This document shows positions 51,611 to 60,236 of a stretch of 64,000 nucleotides of DNA, piece after piece. The notes beneath the pieces were generated by a model. It was not told the origin of the DNA. It saw nothing but the letters and a program-made list of their open reading frames with translations, and did no database searches. Source of the stretch: Deltaproteobacteria bacterium. Its GTDB lineage: Bacteria > Myxococcota_A > Polyangia > DRWM01 > JAAZOP01. Location: NCBI GenBank assembly GCA_016218815.1, contig JACRCX010000107.1, positions 49,841-113,840 on the forward strand, written 5' to 3'. The translations under genes were made by a program, and so were the position numbers. Position 1 is the stretch's first letter, and the number at the start of each line of letters is the position of its first letter.

Positions 51611-53635
51611 CTAGCCGCAGCCCGGCGCGTACGGATCGTCTTCGCACGGGTCGTGCGGAGGAGGAGGAGGCGGGGGAGGAGGAGGAGGAGGAGGCTCGGT
51701 ACCGCCTCCGGCATCCCTCGGCTCGGAACCGCCGCGATCGCGCCGGGCGGTGTCGCGGGGCGCACCGGCATCGCGCGGGGGCGGCGGTGCGCCCGCATCT
51801 TCCGGGGGCGGGGGAGCGCCGGCATCCACCGGAGGTGGAGGAGCACCCGCATCCACCGGAGGAGGCGGGGGCGGCGGGGGCGGCGGGGGAGCACCCGCAT
51901 CCATCGGAGGGGGCGGGGGCGGCGGTGCGCCCGCGTCCGCCGGAGGCGGCGGCGCGCCCGCGTCGGCGGCCTCGACGACGACCTGCCGGAACTCGAAGCT
52001 CGTCAGGGCCGCTTCCAGGGTCTTCTGCGGCAACGCCCCCGGCTCCGTCGGGGCGCCCGCGGCCGGCGGGAGGTTCTCGAGCGCCACGGAGGCGAGGACG
52101 AGCGTCGTCGCCTCGTCGAGCTTGAGCACGAGATCGGCGGGGAACTTGTCGTTGGGCAGGGTCAGGGCGCCGGTCATGAGGAGCTGGCCCTGCACGGGGC
52201 CGTCCGTGACCTGCAGCGTGAGCGACTGCCCGGCCAGCTCGGCGTCAACGACGGCGACGCTGCCCTGGCACAAGGGCCGCAGCCACTTCTGCACGGCCGT
52301 ACGCGCGTCCGCCGCCAGACGTCCCTCGGCGAGGCCGTTGATGGTGTCCATCGCCTGGCGCGTGAACGCGATCTTGAGGTCGATGCGAGTGTCGGTCGGC
52401 GGCGGCGGAGCGATGTCCTCCGGCTCGGGCGCCGCCGCCCCCTCGACCGCCGGGGCGGCGTCCGGCGGGGGCGGGACGTAGACATCCTCGACCACCGGTG
52501 GCGGTGCCGCATCGGGAATCGCCTGGGCGGACACGTCGCCCTCGATGGTGGTGGGCGCCTCGCCCTTTGAGCGTTGCTTGAGGAAGATGTAGACGGCGAC
52601 GACGACGATGATCAGGACGAGGAGCCAGGTGACCCAGGCTCCGCGGCCCTCCTCCTCCTCGACCTTGGGCGGAGCCTTCTTCTCGGCCGGCTTCGCCTCC
52701 TTCTTCGCCTCGGCTTTCTTCACTTCCGGCTTCTTCTCCGCCGGCTTGGGTTCCTTCTTCGCCTCGGCCTTCTTCTCGTCCGGCTTCTTCTCGGCCGGCT
52801 TCGCGTCTTTCTTCTCTTCGGCCTTCTTCTCCGCGGCCTTGGCCTCCGCGGACTTCTCCTCGGTCTTCTTCTCGTCGGGCTTGGCCTCCGCGGGTTTCTC
52901 CTCCGCTTTCGCTTCGGGCTTTTTCTCCTCGGCCTTGGCTTCCGCGGGCTTCTCTTCGGCCTTCTTTTCCTCGGCTTTCGCCTCCGCGGGCTGGGCCTCC
53001 GCCTTCTCTTCGGCCTTCTTCTCCTCGGCCTTGGCTTCCGCGGGCGGGGCCTCCGCCTTCTTCTCCCCCGGAGCCGCCGCGAAGGGCTTGGGCGGCTCCT
53101 TGGGGAGGGTGATGGCGGGTGGGGCAGTGGGGAAGATCGGCTTGGGCGGCTCCTTGGGCAGTTCGGGCGCGGCAAGCGTACCGCCCGCCTCGACGGCCTC
53201 CAGCGCCTTCTCCTCGGCCTCGGTGAGTCCGTCGTCGACCACGGCGCCGCTGACGTCGTCGCCGCCGGGCGGTCCCGTCTCGAGGTCGACGACTTCCTTG
53301 CCGGCGACGACCTTCTCGATGAGCTGGCGGCTCTCGTCGTCGAGCTTGATGAACTTGATGCCCATGCCGGGCGGGCGATCGCGCGTGGCGTGGGACATGT
53401 CGCGCGTCCAGACGACGCGTCCGACGCCCCGAATCACGGGTTGATCCGTCTTGAGCTTGAATTCGAACTTCACCAGCGTGCGGACGGGAAGCGGTTCCTT
53501 GTGCTTGACGAAAATCCCGCCCCGGCTGATGTCCCGCGAGTACTGCTCGATGAATTCATCGATCGTCGCACTGCGGAACCGGAACTTGATGATGACGGGG
53601 GTGCGCTTGTCCTTCCGAACGTCGTCGCTCGACAT
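51611..53635 (-). CDS. PilZ protein with Ala/Lys/Glu-rich and Pro-rich regions
   Basis: A 674-residue protein. The N-terminal ~120 residues form a PilZ domain of the Myxococcus paralogous type (RDISRGGIFVKHKEPLPVRTLVKFEF), expected to bind cyclic di-GMP or a related role, though the RxxxR motif is not clear. Then come ~180 residues of AEAKAEEKKAEEK-type repeats, one membrane segment (WVTWLLVLIIVVVAVYIFL), a beta-rich extracytoplasmic region, and a tail of DAGAPPPP repeats ending DPCEDDPYAPGCG. GGAGG precedes the ATG at 53635; the TTG at 53641 is less likely. The order links cytoplasmic second-messenger sensing to a periplasm-spanning Pro-rich stalk. Confidence 0.85.
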   Translation of the reverse strand: MSSDDVRKDKRTPVIIKFRFRSATIDEFIEQYSRDISRGGIFVKHKEPLPVRTLVKFEFKLKTDQPVIRGVGRVVWTRDMSHATRDRPPGMGIKFIKLDDESRQLIEKVVAGKEVVDLETGPPGGDDVSGAVVDDGLTEAEEKALEAVEAGGTLAAPELPKEPPKPIFPTAPPAITLPKEPPKPFAAAPGEKKAEAPPAEAKAEEKKAEEKAEAQPAEAKAEEKKAEEKPAEAKAEEKKPEAKAEEKPAEAKPDEKKTEEKSAEAKAAEKKAEEKKDAKPAEKKPDEKKAEAKKEPKPAEKKPEVKKAEAKKEAKPAEKKAPPKVEEEEGRGAWVTWLLVLIIVVVAVYIFLKQRSKGEAPTTIEGDVSAQAIPDAAPPPVVEDVYVPPPPDAAPAVEGAAAPEPEDIAPPPPTDTRIDLKIAFTRQAMDTINGLAEGRLAADARTAVQKWLRPLCQGSVAVVDAELAGQSLTLQVTDGPVQGQLLMTGALTLPNDKFPADLVLKLDEATTLVLASVALENLPPAAGAPTEPGALPQKTLEAALTSFEFRQVVVEAADAGAPPPPADAGAPPPPPPPMDAGAPPPPPPPPPPPVDAGAPPPPVDAGAPPPPEDAGAPPPPRDAGAPRDTARRDRGGSEPRDAGGGTEPPPPPPPPPPPPPHDPCEDDPYAPGCG

Positions 53636-53755
53636 GTTCAAGCCTCCGAGCTCGCGGCCGATCTAACCACAGGCCGCCTTGGGGGGCAAGCCCCGCGCGA
53701 GGCGGACGTTGACCCGGCCGGCGTCCCGACCGAGAATCGCGCCCGGAGGTGAAGG

Positions 53756-55717
53756 ATGGGCCGGATTCCCCTGCTCGCGCTCGGCACCCTGCTCGCGTCC
53801 TGTTCCGGCGGCGACACGCCCTATGACGGGCCGCCCGTCGGGCTGCTCGACGATTCCCCGCTGCTGCCCTTCCCGTCGATCCACCTGATGGCCGAGGATC
53901 CCTCGTCGGCGACGGGCTGGCGCGTGGCGATTCCCGAGGGCCTGCTGCCCGTGTCCGACGAAGGCACGCCGCTGGACCTCGTGCGCTTCAACCACCGCGA
54001 CGGCTTCTCCACCGCCCAGCCGCTGGTCCTGGTCCTCCCGGACGCGGACATCGACCCGGCATCGCTCCCCGGCGAGACGGACGTCGCGGGCAGCCTGGAA
54101 GCCGGAGCCTCCGTGAAGCTCATCGATGTGGAGACCGGCGAGCGGGTCCCGCTGTTCGCCGAGCTGGATCTCGCGCCGGAAGCGGTGTCCCCCGCGACGC
54201 GCGCGATGATCATCCGACCGATGAGGGCCCTCGAGTTCGCCACGCACTACGCCGTGGTGCTGACCACGGACGTCCGCCTGCGCGGCGGCGGGAACCTGCA
54301 GCCCCTGCCCCGCTTCGCCGCGCTGCGCGACGGACGCAGCCCGCACAAGGGCCTGGACGCCTGGCTCCCCCACTACGACGAGCTGCTCGACGCCCTCGAA
54401 CGGCACGGTGTCCCGCGCGCGAGCATGGCCTTGGCCTGGGACTTCTGGACGGCCTCCGACGAGTCGATCCACCGCGGGTTCCAGACCGTCCTGGCGGCGA
54501 CGCGCGAGGACATCCCCGACGACCCGGACTTCGAGCCCGTGTTCACGGCGGAGATCGAGGACGCCGTGACCAACCCCGACATCAACCCGCACGTGCTGCG
54601 CCGCGTCCGCGGGTCGTTCTCCATCGTGAACTTCATCGGTCCGGACAGGATGTTCGAGTACGACGCGGACGGGCTGCCGGTGGCCCAGTCCGAGCGGCTG
54701 GACGTGAAGTTCCTGGTCGTGGTGCCGAAGTCCGCGGAGACGGCCGAGGCGGGGACGTTCTCCGTGCTGATCTACGGCCACGGGCTGATGGACTCGCCCG
54801 AATGGCCGCTGGGCGACGACCGCGACGGCGACAGCGTGCAGCGGCTGGCGGACGAGATGCACTGGATCGTGATCGGCACCGAGTGGCGCGGCCTCTCGAA
54901 CGAGCCGTCGCACGACTGGTCGCTCGACGAGGTGGACGCGGCGGAGGCGGCGGTCGACTTCGGGAAGTTCCCGTTGGTCACCGACCGGCTGCAGCAGGGC
55001 GTGGCCAACGCGCTCGCCCTGCCCCGCCTGATGCGCTCGCAGTTCCGCAACGCCGACTTCCTCCAGGCGCCCGGCGGCGGCTCGCTCGTCGACCCGGACC
55101 GCATGCTGTACTACGGCATTTCGCTGGGCGGGATCGAGGGCGCCACGTTCGTCGCCAACTCGGAGCTGGTCGACGTGGGCATCTTCCACGTTCCCGGCGG
55201 CGCCTGGACCACCATGCTCGAGCGCTCGAGCAACTGGGACGACTACGACACCGTCGCCCGGATGTGGACCCCCTCCGCGGTCGATCGCCAGGTGCTCTAC
55301 GCGGCCACGCAGGACCTCTGGGACCCCGTCGATCCGATCACGCACATCACGCGGCTGCGGGACAAGACCGTGCTGTGGCAGGAGTCGATCGGCGACGCCC
55401 AGGTCTCGAACCTGGCCACCGAGATGATGGCCCGCTCGGTCGGCGTGCCGCTGCTCCAGCCGTCGGTCACGCATCCGTGCTGCATCGACGAGGCCGCGGC
55501 GCCGCTGCCGGCCGGGTCGTCGGCACTGATGCAGTACGACCCCGGCTGCGGCCGGCCCGACCCCGGCAACCGGCCGGCCGTGGACAACCACGCCCACAGC
55601 GCCGTCCGCAACCTGGACGAGACGCTGGACCAGATCCGCGCCTTCTTCGAGCCGGGGGCGGAGGGCACGATCATCCACCCCTGCACGGGCCCGTGCGTCT
55701 GGACGACCTGCCCCTAG
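53756..55717 (+). CDS. Lipoprotein with alpha/beta-hydrolase fold
   Basis: A 653-residue lipoprotein (lipobox LLASC). An N-terminal Ig-like region precedes a large hydrolase-like domain with GISLGG (GxSxG nucleophile elbow), LIYGHGLMDS (oxyanion-like HG) and a late DNHAHSAV segment that may supply the His. Similar long secreted hydrolases in myxobacteria are annotated as alpha/beta hydrolases of unknown specificity. GGAGGTGAAGG precedes the ATG. Its TAG shares a CTAG with the convergent OmpA-family gene. Confidence 0.82.
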   Translation: MGRIPLLALGTLLASCSGGDTPYDGPPVGLLDDSPLLPFPSIHLMAEDPSSATGWRVAIPEGLLPVSDEGTPLDLVRFNHRDGFSTAQPLVLVLPDADIDPASLPGETDVAGSLEAGASVKLIDVETGERVPLFAELDLAPEAVSPATRAMIIRPMRALEFATHYAVVLTTDVRLRGGGNLQPLPRFAALRDGRSPHKGLDAWLPHYDELLDALERHGVPRASMALAWDFWTASDESIHRGFQTVLAATREDIPDDPDFEPVFTAEIEDAVTNPDINPHVLRRVRGSFSIVNFIGPDRMFEYDADGLPVAQSERLDVKFLVVVPKSAETAEAGTFSVLIYGHGLMDSPEWPLGDDRDGDSVQRLADEMHWIVIGTEWRGLSNEPSHDWSLDEVDAAEAAVDFGKFPLVTDRLQQGVANALALPRLMRSQFRNADFLQAPGGGSLVDPDRMLYYGISLGGIEGATFVANSELVDVGIFHVPGGAWTTMLERSSNWDDYDTVARMWTPSAVDRQVLYAATQDLWDPVDPITHITRLRDKTVLWQESIGDAQVSNLATEMMARSVGVPLLQPSVTHPCCIDEAAAPLPAGSSALMQYDPGCGRPDPGNRPAVDNHAHSAVRNLDETLDQIRAFFEPGAEGTIIHPCTGPCVWTTCP

Positions 55718-56448
55718 CGAACCTGCGTGATCACGAACTCGACCCGGCGGTTCTGGCGGTTGTCGAGGATCCGCGCCCCGGGCGCGACGGGGTCTTCCTC
55801 GCCGAAGCCGATGGCGACGAGGCGACCGGCTTCGACTCCCAGGTCGATCAGCTCGTCCCGGATGCGTTCGGCGCGGCGTTGGGAGAGGCGCAGGTTCATC
55901 TCCGGGTCGCCCTGCGGATCGGCGTAGCCACGGATTTCGACCCTCGCGTACTCGGGGTGCGCGACAAGCAGTCGAGCGACGTCCTCGAGGACGGAGCGCG
56001 AGCCGAGGCGCAGCACCGCGGTCCCGAATTCGAAGTGCACGGTGTCCTCGAGGACGATGCGATCGGCATCGACGCGCGCGAGCGCCTGGTCGGGACACCC
56101 GTCGTCGTCCTCCACGCCGTTGACCACCTCGGCCTCGTCCCGGCAGCGGTCCTGCGCGTCTGCGATCCCGTCGCCGTCGTTGTCGAGGTCCGGGCAGCCG
56201 TCGCCGTCGGCGAACCCGTCCGGATCCTCGGGAGTCGCCGGGCACGCGTCGACCTCGTCCAGCACCCCGTCCGCGTCGTAGTCCACGGGCACGGCCGGCT
56301 GGTCGAGCCGCGGGAACATGGTCCCCGTGTCTCCCGCGACGGAGAGCGCGGTCGCGGCCGGCGGAGCGGGAGCGGCGGGCGCGCACGAGGCCAGCGCGAG
56401 GACGGCGAGCGGCGCTGCCAGCGCCCATGGCGGAGCGGTCCGGCTCAC
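55714..56448 (-). CDS. OmpA-family lipoprotein with thrombospondin type 3 repeats
   Basis: A 244-residue outer-membrane protein. The signal ends LALASC. Three calcium-binding repeats follow (DYDADGVLDEVDACP, DLDNDGDGIADAQDRC, EDDDGCPD), then an OmpA peptidoglycan-binding domain with VEIRGYADPQGD, NLRLSQRRAERIRDEL and RQNRRVEF (conserved Asp and Arg). The GTG at 56448 is inferred because it begins the signal peptide; the longer frame covers only low-quality sequence and no ribosome site is obvious. It tethers the outer membrane to peptidoglycan. Confidence 0.9.
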   Translation of the reverse strand: MSRTAPPWALAAPLAVLALASCAPAAPAPPAATALSVAGDTGTMFPRLDQPAVPVDYDADGVLDEVDACPATPEDPDGFADGDGCPDLDNDGDGIADAQDRCRDEAEVVNGVEDDDGCPDQALARVDADRIVLEDTVHFEFGTAVLRLGSRSVLEDVARLLVAHPEYARVEIRGYADPQGDPEMNLRLSQRRAERIRDELIDLGVEAGRLVAIGFGEEDPVAPGARILDNRQNRRVEFVITQVR

Positions 56449-56527
56449 GTCCGGCAGACTATCACGCGCCGCGGGAGCGACGGTAGTTCTCCGAAAAATC
56501 GAGCCTGGCGGGCACGTGCGGTACAAT

Positions 56528-56540
56528 CCCCGAATCGGGG
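56528..56540 (+). promoter_or_regulatory. Hairpin in leader of unknown gene
   Basis: CCCCG, loop AAT, CGGGG directly precedes the AGGAGAGG ribosome site. A -10-like TACAAT (56522-56527) lies next to it; the -35 region is poor. Confidence 0.35.
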
Positions 56541-56549
56541 AGGAGAGGC

Positions 56550-57107
56550 ATGTCGAACGAACCGATGAGAGTCCACCTGCTGACCCGTGGCGCGTACTAC
56601 CGGGGCCTGCTGCACTACTCGGACGTTCCGGCGGCGTCCCGGCCGCGTCTGCTCGACTACCTCAACTCGAAGGCGCGCGGGCGTGGCCCGGCCGGCGATC
56701 GCGCGTCGATCCTGCGGCTGGACGATGCCGAGATCACCGTCTACCAGGGCACCTCGAAGAGCGTGTCGCAGGCGGCAACCGTGTCGCTGGTCGCCACGGC
56801 GATCGTCGTCGCCTTCGACGAGACCCGGCGCAGCTCCACCTTGCCGCCGCCCACGTTCCCGACCGCCTATGAGCAGCGGATGGCGCAGGAGAAGGAGCCG
56901 GTGCTGGTCCTCACGCGTACGCGCCATCGGTTGCGCGGCATCGCCCGCGGGGGCGTGAAGCGGCTCGCCGCCCGCACGGCCGACGAGTCGTTCGTCGCCC
57001 TGACCGACGTGACGATCGAGGACCTGTCGATGGAGGGCCGGCAGCCTGCCGGCCTGCCGTTCGTCGCGCTGAACATGGACTTCGTCGAGGCGTTCTGGAG
57101 CGTGTGA
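56550..57107 (+). CDS. Unknown cytoplasmic protein
   Basis: A 185-residue soluble protein without signal or membrane segments. No family recognised. Short beta strands separated by Arg-rich loops (GLLHYSDVPAASRPR, VLVLTRTRHRLRGI) and a C-terminal FVALNMDFVEAFWSV strand are visible. AGGAGAGG precedes the ATG. It stands alone between the divergent OmpA gene and the convergent membrane protein, 9 bp away. Confidence 0.65.
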   Translation: MSNEPMRVHLLTRGAYYRGLLHYSDVPAASRPRLLDYLNSKARGRGPAGDRASILRLDDAEITVYQGTSKSVSQAATVSLVATAIVVAFDETRRSSTLPPPTFPTAYEQRMAQEKEPVLVLTRTRHRLRGIARGGVKRLAARTADESFVALTDVTIEDLSMEGRQPAGLPFVALNMDFVEAFWSV

Positions 57108-57116
57108 GCCCGCGGC

Positions 57117-58073
57117 TCACGTGTCCGGCACGAGCGACCTGAGGCGCAACCGGATCGTCTCGACGTGCGTCGCCAACCCCTCGGTCCGCCCCTCCAGCTC
57201 CAGGCGCAGCACCATGCCGTCCGTCGTGGAGAACCACGTGTCGCGGCTGACCGTGCCGCTCTGGCTGCCGGAAACCCGGGTCTCGCGGTGCACGTGCCAG
57301 GCTTCGAGCGGGGTGCCGCCGACGTCGAGCCGCTCGACGCCGACCAGCGTATCCGTGGAAAGGAGGGTCTGTGACGCACCCATCAGGCCGCCCGTCACCG
57401 CCTCGCAGGCCGCCGTCCATTCCGTCCCCAGCGGAGCGGGGGCCACGACGTCGGGAGGATCGCAGGTCACGTCGGTGTGGACCGGCAGGCCGAAACGCAC
57501 GCTGTCCGTCTCGCCACCCAACTCCTCCAGGTGCGGGCCGACGCCGCCGCGGAAGCGAAGCGTCGTCACGTGCTTGTCGAAGTAGCGCAGCGCGAGGCTC
57601 CAGCCGTCGTCGTCCGCCAGGACCGTGGCGGGCACCGTCGCCGGAAGCTCGCGGTGCTCCGCGCCCAGGATCGGCGCCGTCGTCGTCCACGACCCGGAGG
57701 CTTCGTACTCGTACACGCCCCCGCAGGGCGGGCCCAGGAGGCCGATCGAGCGGGGGACGGCGGGACATGAGGCCCCGACGGTCCGGCGGAACTCGTCGAC
57801 AGCCTGCGCCGGGTCGGCGGCCGCCATCGGCGTGCTGCCCAGGAACATGCGCAGGGCCGCGTAGCCTCCCGCGGCGAGCACCGCGAGGGTGATTGCGGCG
57901 GATACGGCGGCGACACGGACCGTGCGGCGACCGCTCCGATCGGACGACGCCGCCGATTCGTCCGGCCGGGCGCCGCGCCGCGCCCGCGGAAGCAGGCCCA
58001 GCAGGAACGGCGCCGCGCCCACGGCGGCCCCGAGCACGAAGGCGACCAGCGGGCCGGACAACTCTGCGTGCAT
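57117..58073 (-). CDS. Membrane-anchored protein with beta-rich periplasmic domain
   Basis: A 318-residue protein with two N-terminal hydrophobic segments (LVAFVLGAAVGAAPFLLGLL and VSAAITLAVLAAGGYAAL) and a C-terminal periplasmic part that reads like a folded beta domain (LPATVPATVLADDDGW, LEAWHVHRETRVSG, LELEGRTEGL). Cys pairs suggest disulfides. No known family. GGAGG lies 7 nt before the ATG at 58073; a GTG at 58091 is possible but has no ribosome site. Confidence 0.68.
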   Translation of the reverse strand: MHAELSGPLVAFVLGAAVGAAPFLLGLLPRARRGARPDESAASSDRSGRRTVRVAAVSAAITLAVLAAGGYAALRMFLGSTPMAAADPAQAVDEFRRTVGASCPAVPRSIGLLGPPCGGVYEYEASGSWTTTAPILGAEHRELPATVPATVLADDDGWSLALRYFDKHVTTLRFRGGVGPHLEELGGETDSVRFGLPVHTDVTCDPPDVVAPAPLGTEWTAACEAVTGGLMGASQTLLSTDTLVGVERLDVGGTPLEAWHVHRETRVSGSQSGTVSRDTWFSTTDGMVLRLELEGRTEGLATHVETIRLRLRSLVPDT

Positions 58074-58132
58074 CCCGGGCCTCCGCCCCACGCCAGGGTC
58101 GGCACGGGGAACCGGGATGTCAACGGGGAAGG

Positions 58133-58168
58133 GAACCGGCGAACAGGGAACAGGGAACGGGCAAACGG
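58133..58168. repeat. Heptanucleotide repeat GAACAGG
   Basis: About five 7-bp units (GAACCGG, GAACAGG twice, GAACGGG, CAAACGG) in the 177-bp space between divergent genes. It has the same period as the tracts at 28773 and 33877 but a different unit. Confidence 0.7.
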
Positions 58169-58250
58169 GGGGCGAACGACGGGTGCGAGGTGGTGGTTAC
58201 CTTGCGGAAGGGCCGGGCGGCGGGGGGGCCGTGCCGGGCGGAGGTGGGCC

Positions 58251-58898
58251 GTGAAGAACTGGGAAGTGCTGCTGGCCCTGGCGGTCGTTCCGCTGCCGCT
58301 GTCGCCCCCGGTAGCGGGAACGGAGCTGACGCCGATGAGCCGGACGCTGACCTCCGCGGGCTTCGCGGAGATCGGAACGACGGACGGGGTGACGGCGTAC
58401 CAGGACGAAGCGTCGGAGATCATCCGCGTGGCGGCCGAGGGCGAGTTCGACTCGCCGCCGGAGAAGGTGCTGGAGGCGCTGCTGGCGTACGATCGGCAGC
58501 CGGGGATCGTGGAGCGGGTGAGCGAGAGCCGGGTCCTCGAGCGCGGCGAGAACCGGATCGTCGTGTACCAGCACCTCAACCTGCCGGTGGTGAGCGACCG
58601 CGACTACACGCTGCGCGTGCAGTGGGGGAAGGACGGGGACACGACGTGGCTGGTCTACAAGGCGGTCGGCGACGCCGGCCCGGCGGAGAAAGAGGGCGTC
58701 GTCCGCGTGCTCGATCACGAGGGGAGCTGGCAGCTCCAGCCGATCCGTGACGGGGCGGCGACCAAGGTGCGGTTCCAGATGCACATCGATCTGGCGGGGT
58801 CGCTGCCGCGGTGGATGGCGCGTTCCGGTGCCGCGGACGAGCTTCCGGCGATGTTCGAATCGATCCGACGGCTGATGGCGACGCCGTCCGGAGGATGA
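58251..58898 (+). CDS. START/SRPBCC lipid-binding protein, exported
   Basis: A 215-residue protein from GTG 58251 (GGAGGT 5-6 nt upstream) with a signal-like hydrophobic N-terminus (VLLALAVVPLPLSPPVAG). The rest has the START/Bet v1-like pattern: EGEFDSPPEKVLEALLAYD, ESRVLERGENRIVVYQHLNLPVVSDRDYTLRV, RFQMHIDLAGSLPRWM and a terminal helix. Such domains carry sterols, phospholipids or sphingolipids. It is the first gene of a set with a GT21-like glycosyltransferase and a GH38 hydrolase, hinting at glycolipid transfer. Confidence 0.87.
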   Translation: MKNWEVLLALAVVPLPLSPPVAGTELTPMSRTLTSAGFAEIGTTDGVTAYQDEASEIIRVAAEGEFDSPPEKVLEALLAYDRQPGIVERVSESRVLERGENRIVVYQHLNLPVVSDRDYTLRVQWGKDGDTTWLVYKAVGDAGPAEKEGVVRVLDHEGSWQLQPIRDGAATKVRFQMHIDLAGSLPRWMARSGAADELPAMFESIRRLMATPSGG

Positions 58899-58901
58899 AC
58901 C

Positions 58902-60236
58902 ATGGGGGCACAGGAGATGTTGTTGGCCGGCGCGGCGGCGCTGCTGCTGGCCGAGCTGGCGCGGTCGCACCGCGCGCTGCGCCGGGCGCTGGAGCGGCGG
59001 CCGCCGCCCCCGGAACCGGCGCATTACCCCTCGCTCACGGTGATCCGCCCGATCAAGGGGCTCGACACCGGGGCTGAGGCGAACCTGCGGGCGGCGCTGG
59101 ACAACGACTACCCGGGGTGGGTGGAGACGCTGTTCGTGTTCGACGACGCGGGCGAGCCGGCGCTGGAGCCGGCGCGACGGGCGATCGCCGAGCGCCGGGC
59201 AGCGGGCCGACCGTGCGAGGCGCGGATCGTCATCTCGGGAGAACCGCCGACGGGCCGGACCGGGAAGCTGCACGCGATGATCGCGGCAGTCCGCGAGGCG
59301 CGGGGCGCGCTCCTCGCGTTCGCCGACTCGGACACGCGCGCCGATCCCAAGGCCCTGCGCACCCTCGTCGCGACCCTCCTCGCCGCCCCGCGCGCCGGGT
59401 CCGCGTTCGCGCCGGTGGTCGCGGTCGAGGAGCCGGCGACGCTGGGCGACGCCGGCTACGCCCTGCTGCTCAACGGCCTGTACGGCCCCGTGGCGGCGGC
59501 GACGGAGCGGCGCAACGGCGGCGAGCTGCCGTTCGTCATGGGCCAGTACTCCGTGTACACGCGCGAGGCGCTGGCGGCGATCGGCGGCCTGGAGTGCGCC
59601 GAGGGACAGCTCGTGGACGACATGTACCTCGGCGCGCGGATCAAGGCCGCCGGCTTCCGCAACGTGGTCGCGCCCCGGCGCGTGCCCATCATCCAGCGCG
59701 GCCTGTCGCTCGGCGGGTTCTGGCGCCTGTACGTGCGCTGGCTCGCGTTCTCGCGCAGCGGACTGCCGGCGCTGGAGTTCAAGCTCCGCGCAGCCGTGCT
59801 GCCCATCCTGTTCTGGCTGGGCCTCGTCGTCGCGATCGTCGCGCTGTCGCGCGGCTGGCCGGTCCCCGCCGCGCTCGGCGCCCTCGTTCCCCTCGGCGTC
59901 GCCTCCTCGACCGGCATCCTGCACCGCACGATCGGCGGCGGGCGGCTGGGCTGGCGGGTCCGCGCGGCGCCGTTCCTGCTGCTGCTGGTCGCGCCGGTGG
60001 TCGCCGCCAGCGTGGCGCTGCGGCGCGAGATCGAATGGCGCGGACGCCGCTACCGGCTCGACGCCCGCGCACGGCTGGACGTGGAGCGCCCGGCGCCCGA
60101 GACGGGCGAGCCGGTGTGCTGGGAGGAGGCGCCCGACGGCGTTCCCGTGGAGGTCGCGTGCACCGGCTCGACGGCGGCCGCGGAGGCCCTGCGCCGGCGC
60201 TGGCGGACGAACCGGCCTCGCGGCCCGGCGTCATGA
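58902..60236 (+). CDS. Ceramide-glucosyltransferase-like GT21 enzyme
   Basis: A 444-residue integral-membrane glycosyltransferase. After an N-terminal anchor, TVIRPIKGLD, FADSDTRADP (DxD-type donor site), VDDMYLGARI and YVRWLAFSR (R/QxxRW) follow the order of ceramide glucosyltransferases and hopanoid HpnI. Three C-terminal hydrophobic segments match the family. GGAGG precedes the ATG, 3 nt after the START gene. It probably transfers a sugar to a lipid; bacterial sphingolipid or hopanoid acceptors are family-based suggestions. Confidence 0.88.
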   Translation: MGAQEMLLAGAAALLLAELARSHRALRRALERRPPPPEPAHYPSLTVIRPIKGLDTGAEANLRAALDNDYPGWVETLFVFDDAGEPALEPARRAIAERRAAGRPCEARIVISGEPPTGRTGKLHAMIAAVREARGALLAFADSDTRADPKALRTLVATLLAAPRAGSAFAPVVAVEEPATLGDAGYALLLNGLYGPVAAATERRNGGELPFVMGQYSVYTREALAAIGGLECAEGQLVDDMYLGARIKAAGFRNVVAPRRVPIIQRGLSLGGFWRLYVRWLAFSRSGLPALEFKLRAAVLPILFWLGLVVAIVALSRGWPVPAALGALVPLGVASSTGILHRTIGGGRLGWRVRAAPFLLLLVAPVVAASVALRREIEWRGRRYRLDARARLDVERPAPETGEPVCWEEAPDGVPVEVACTGSTAAAEALRRRWRTNRPRGPAS

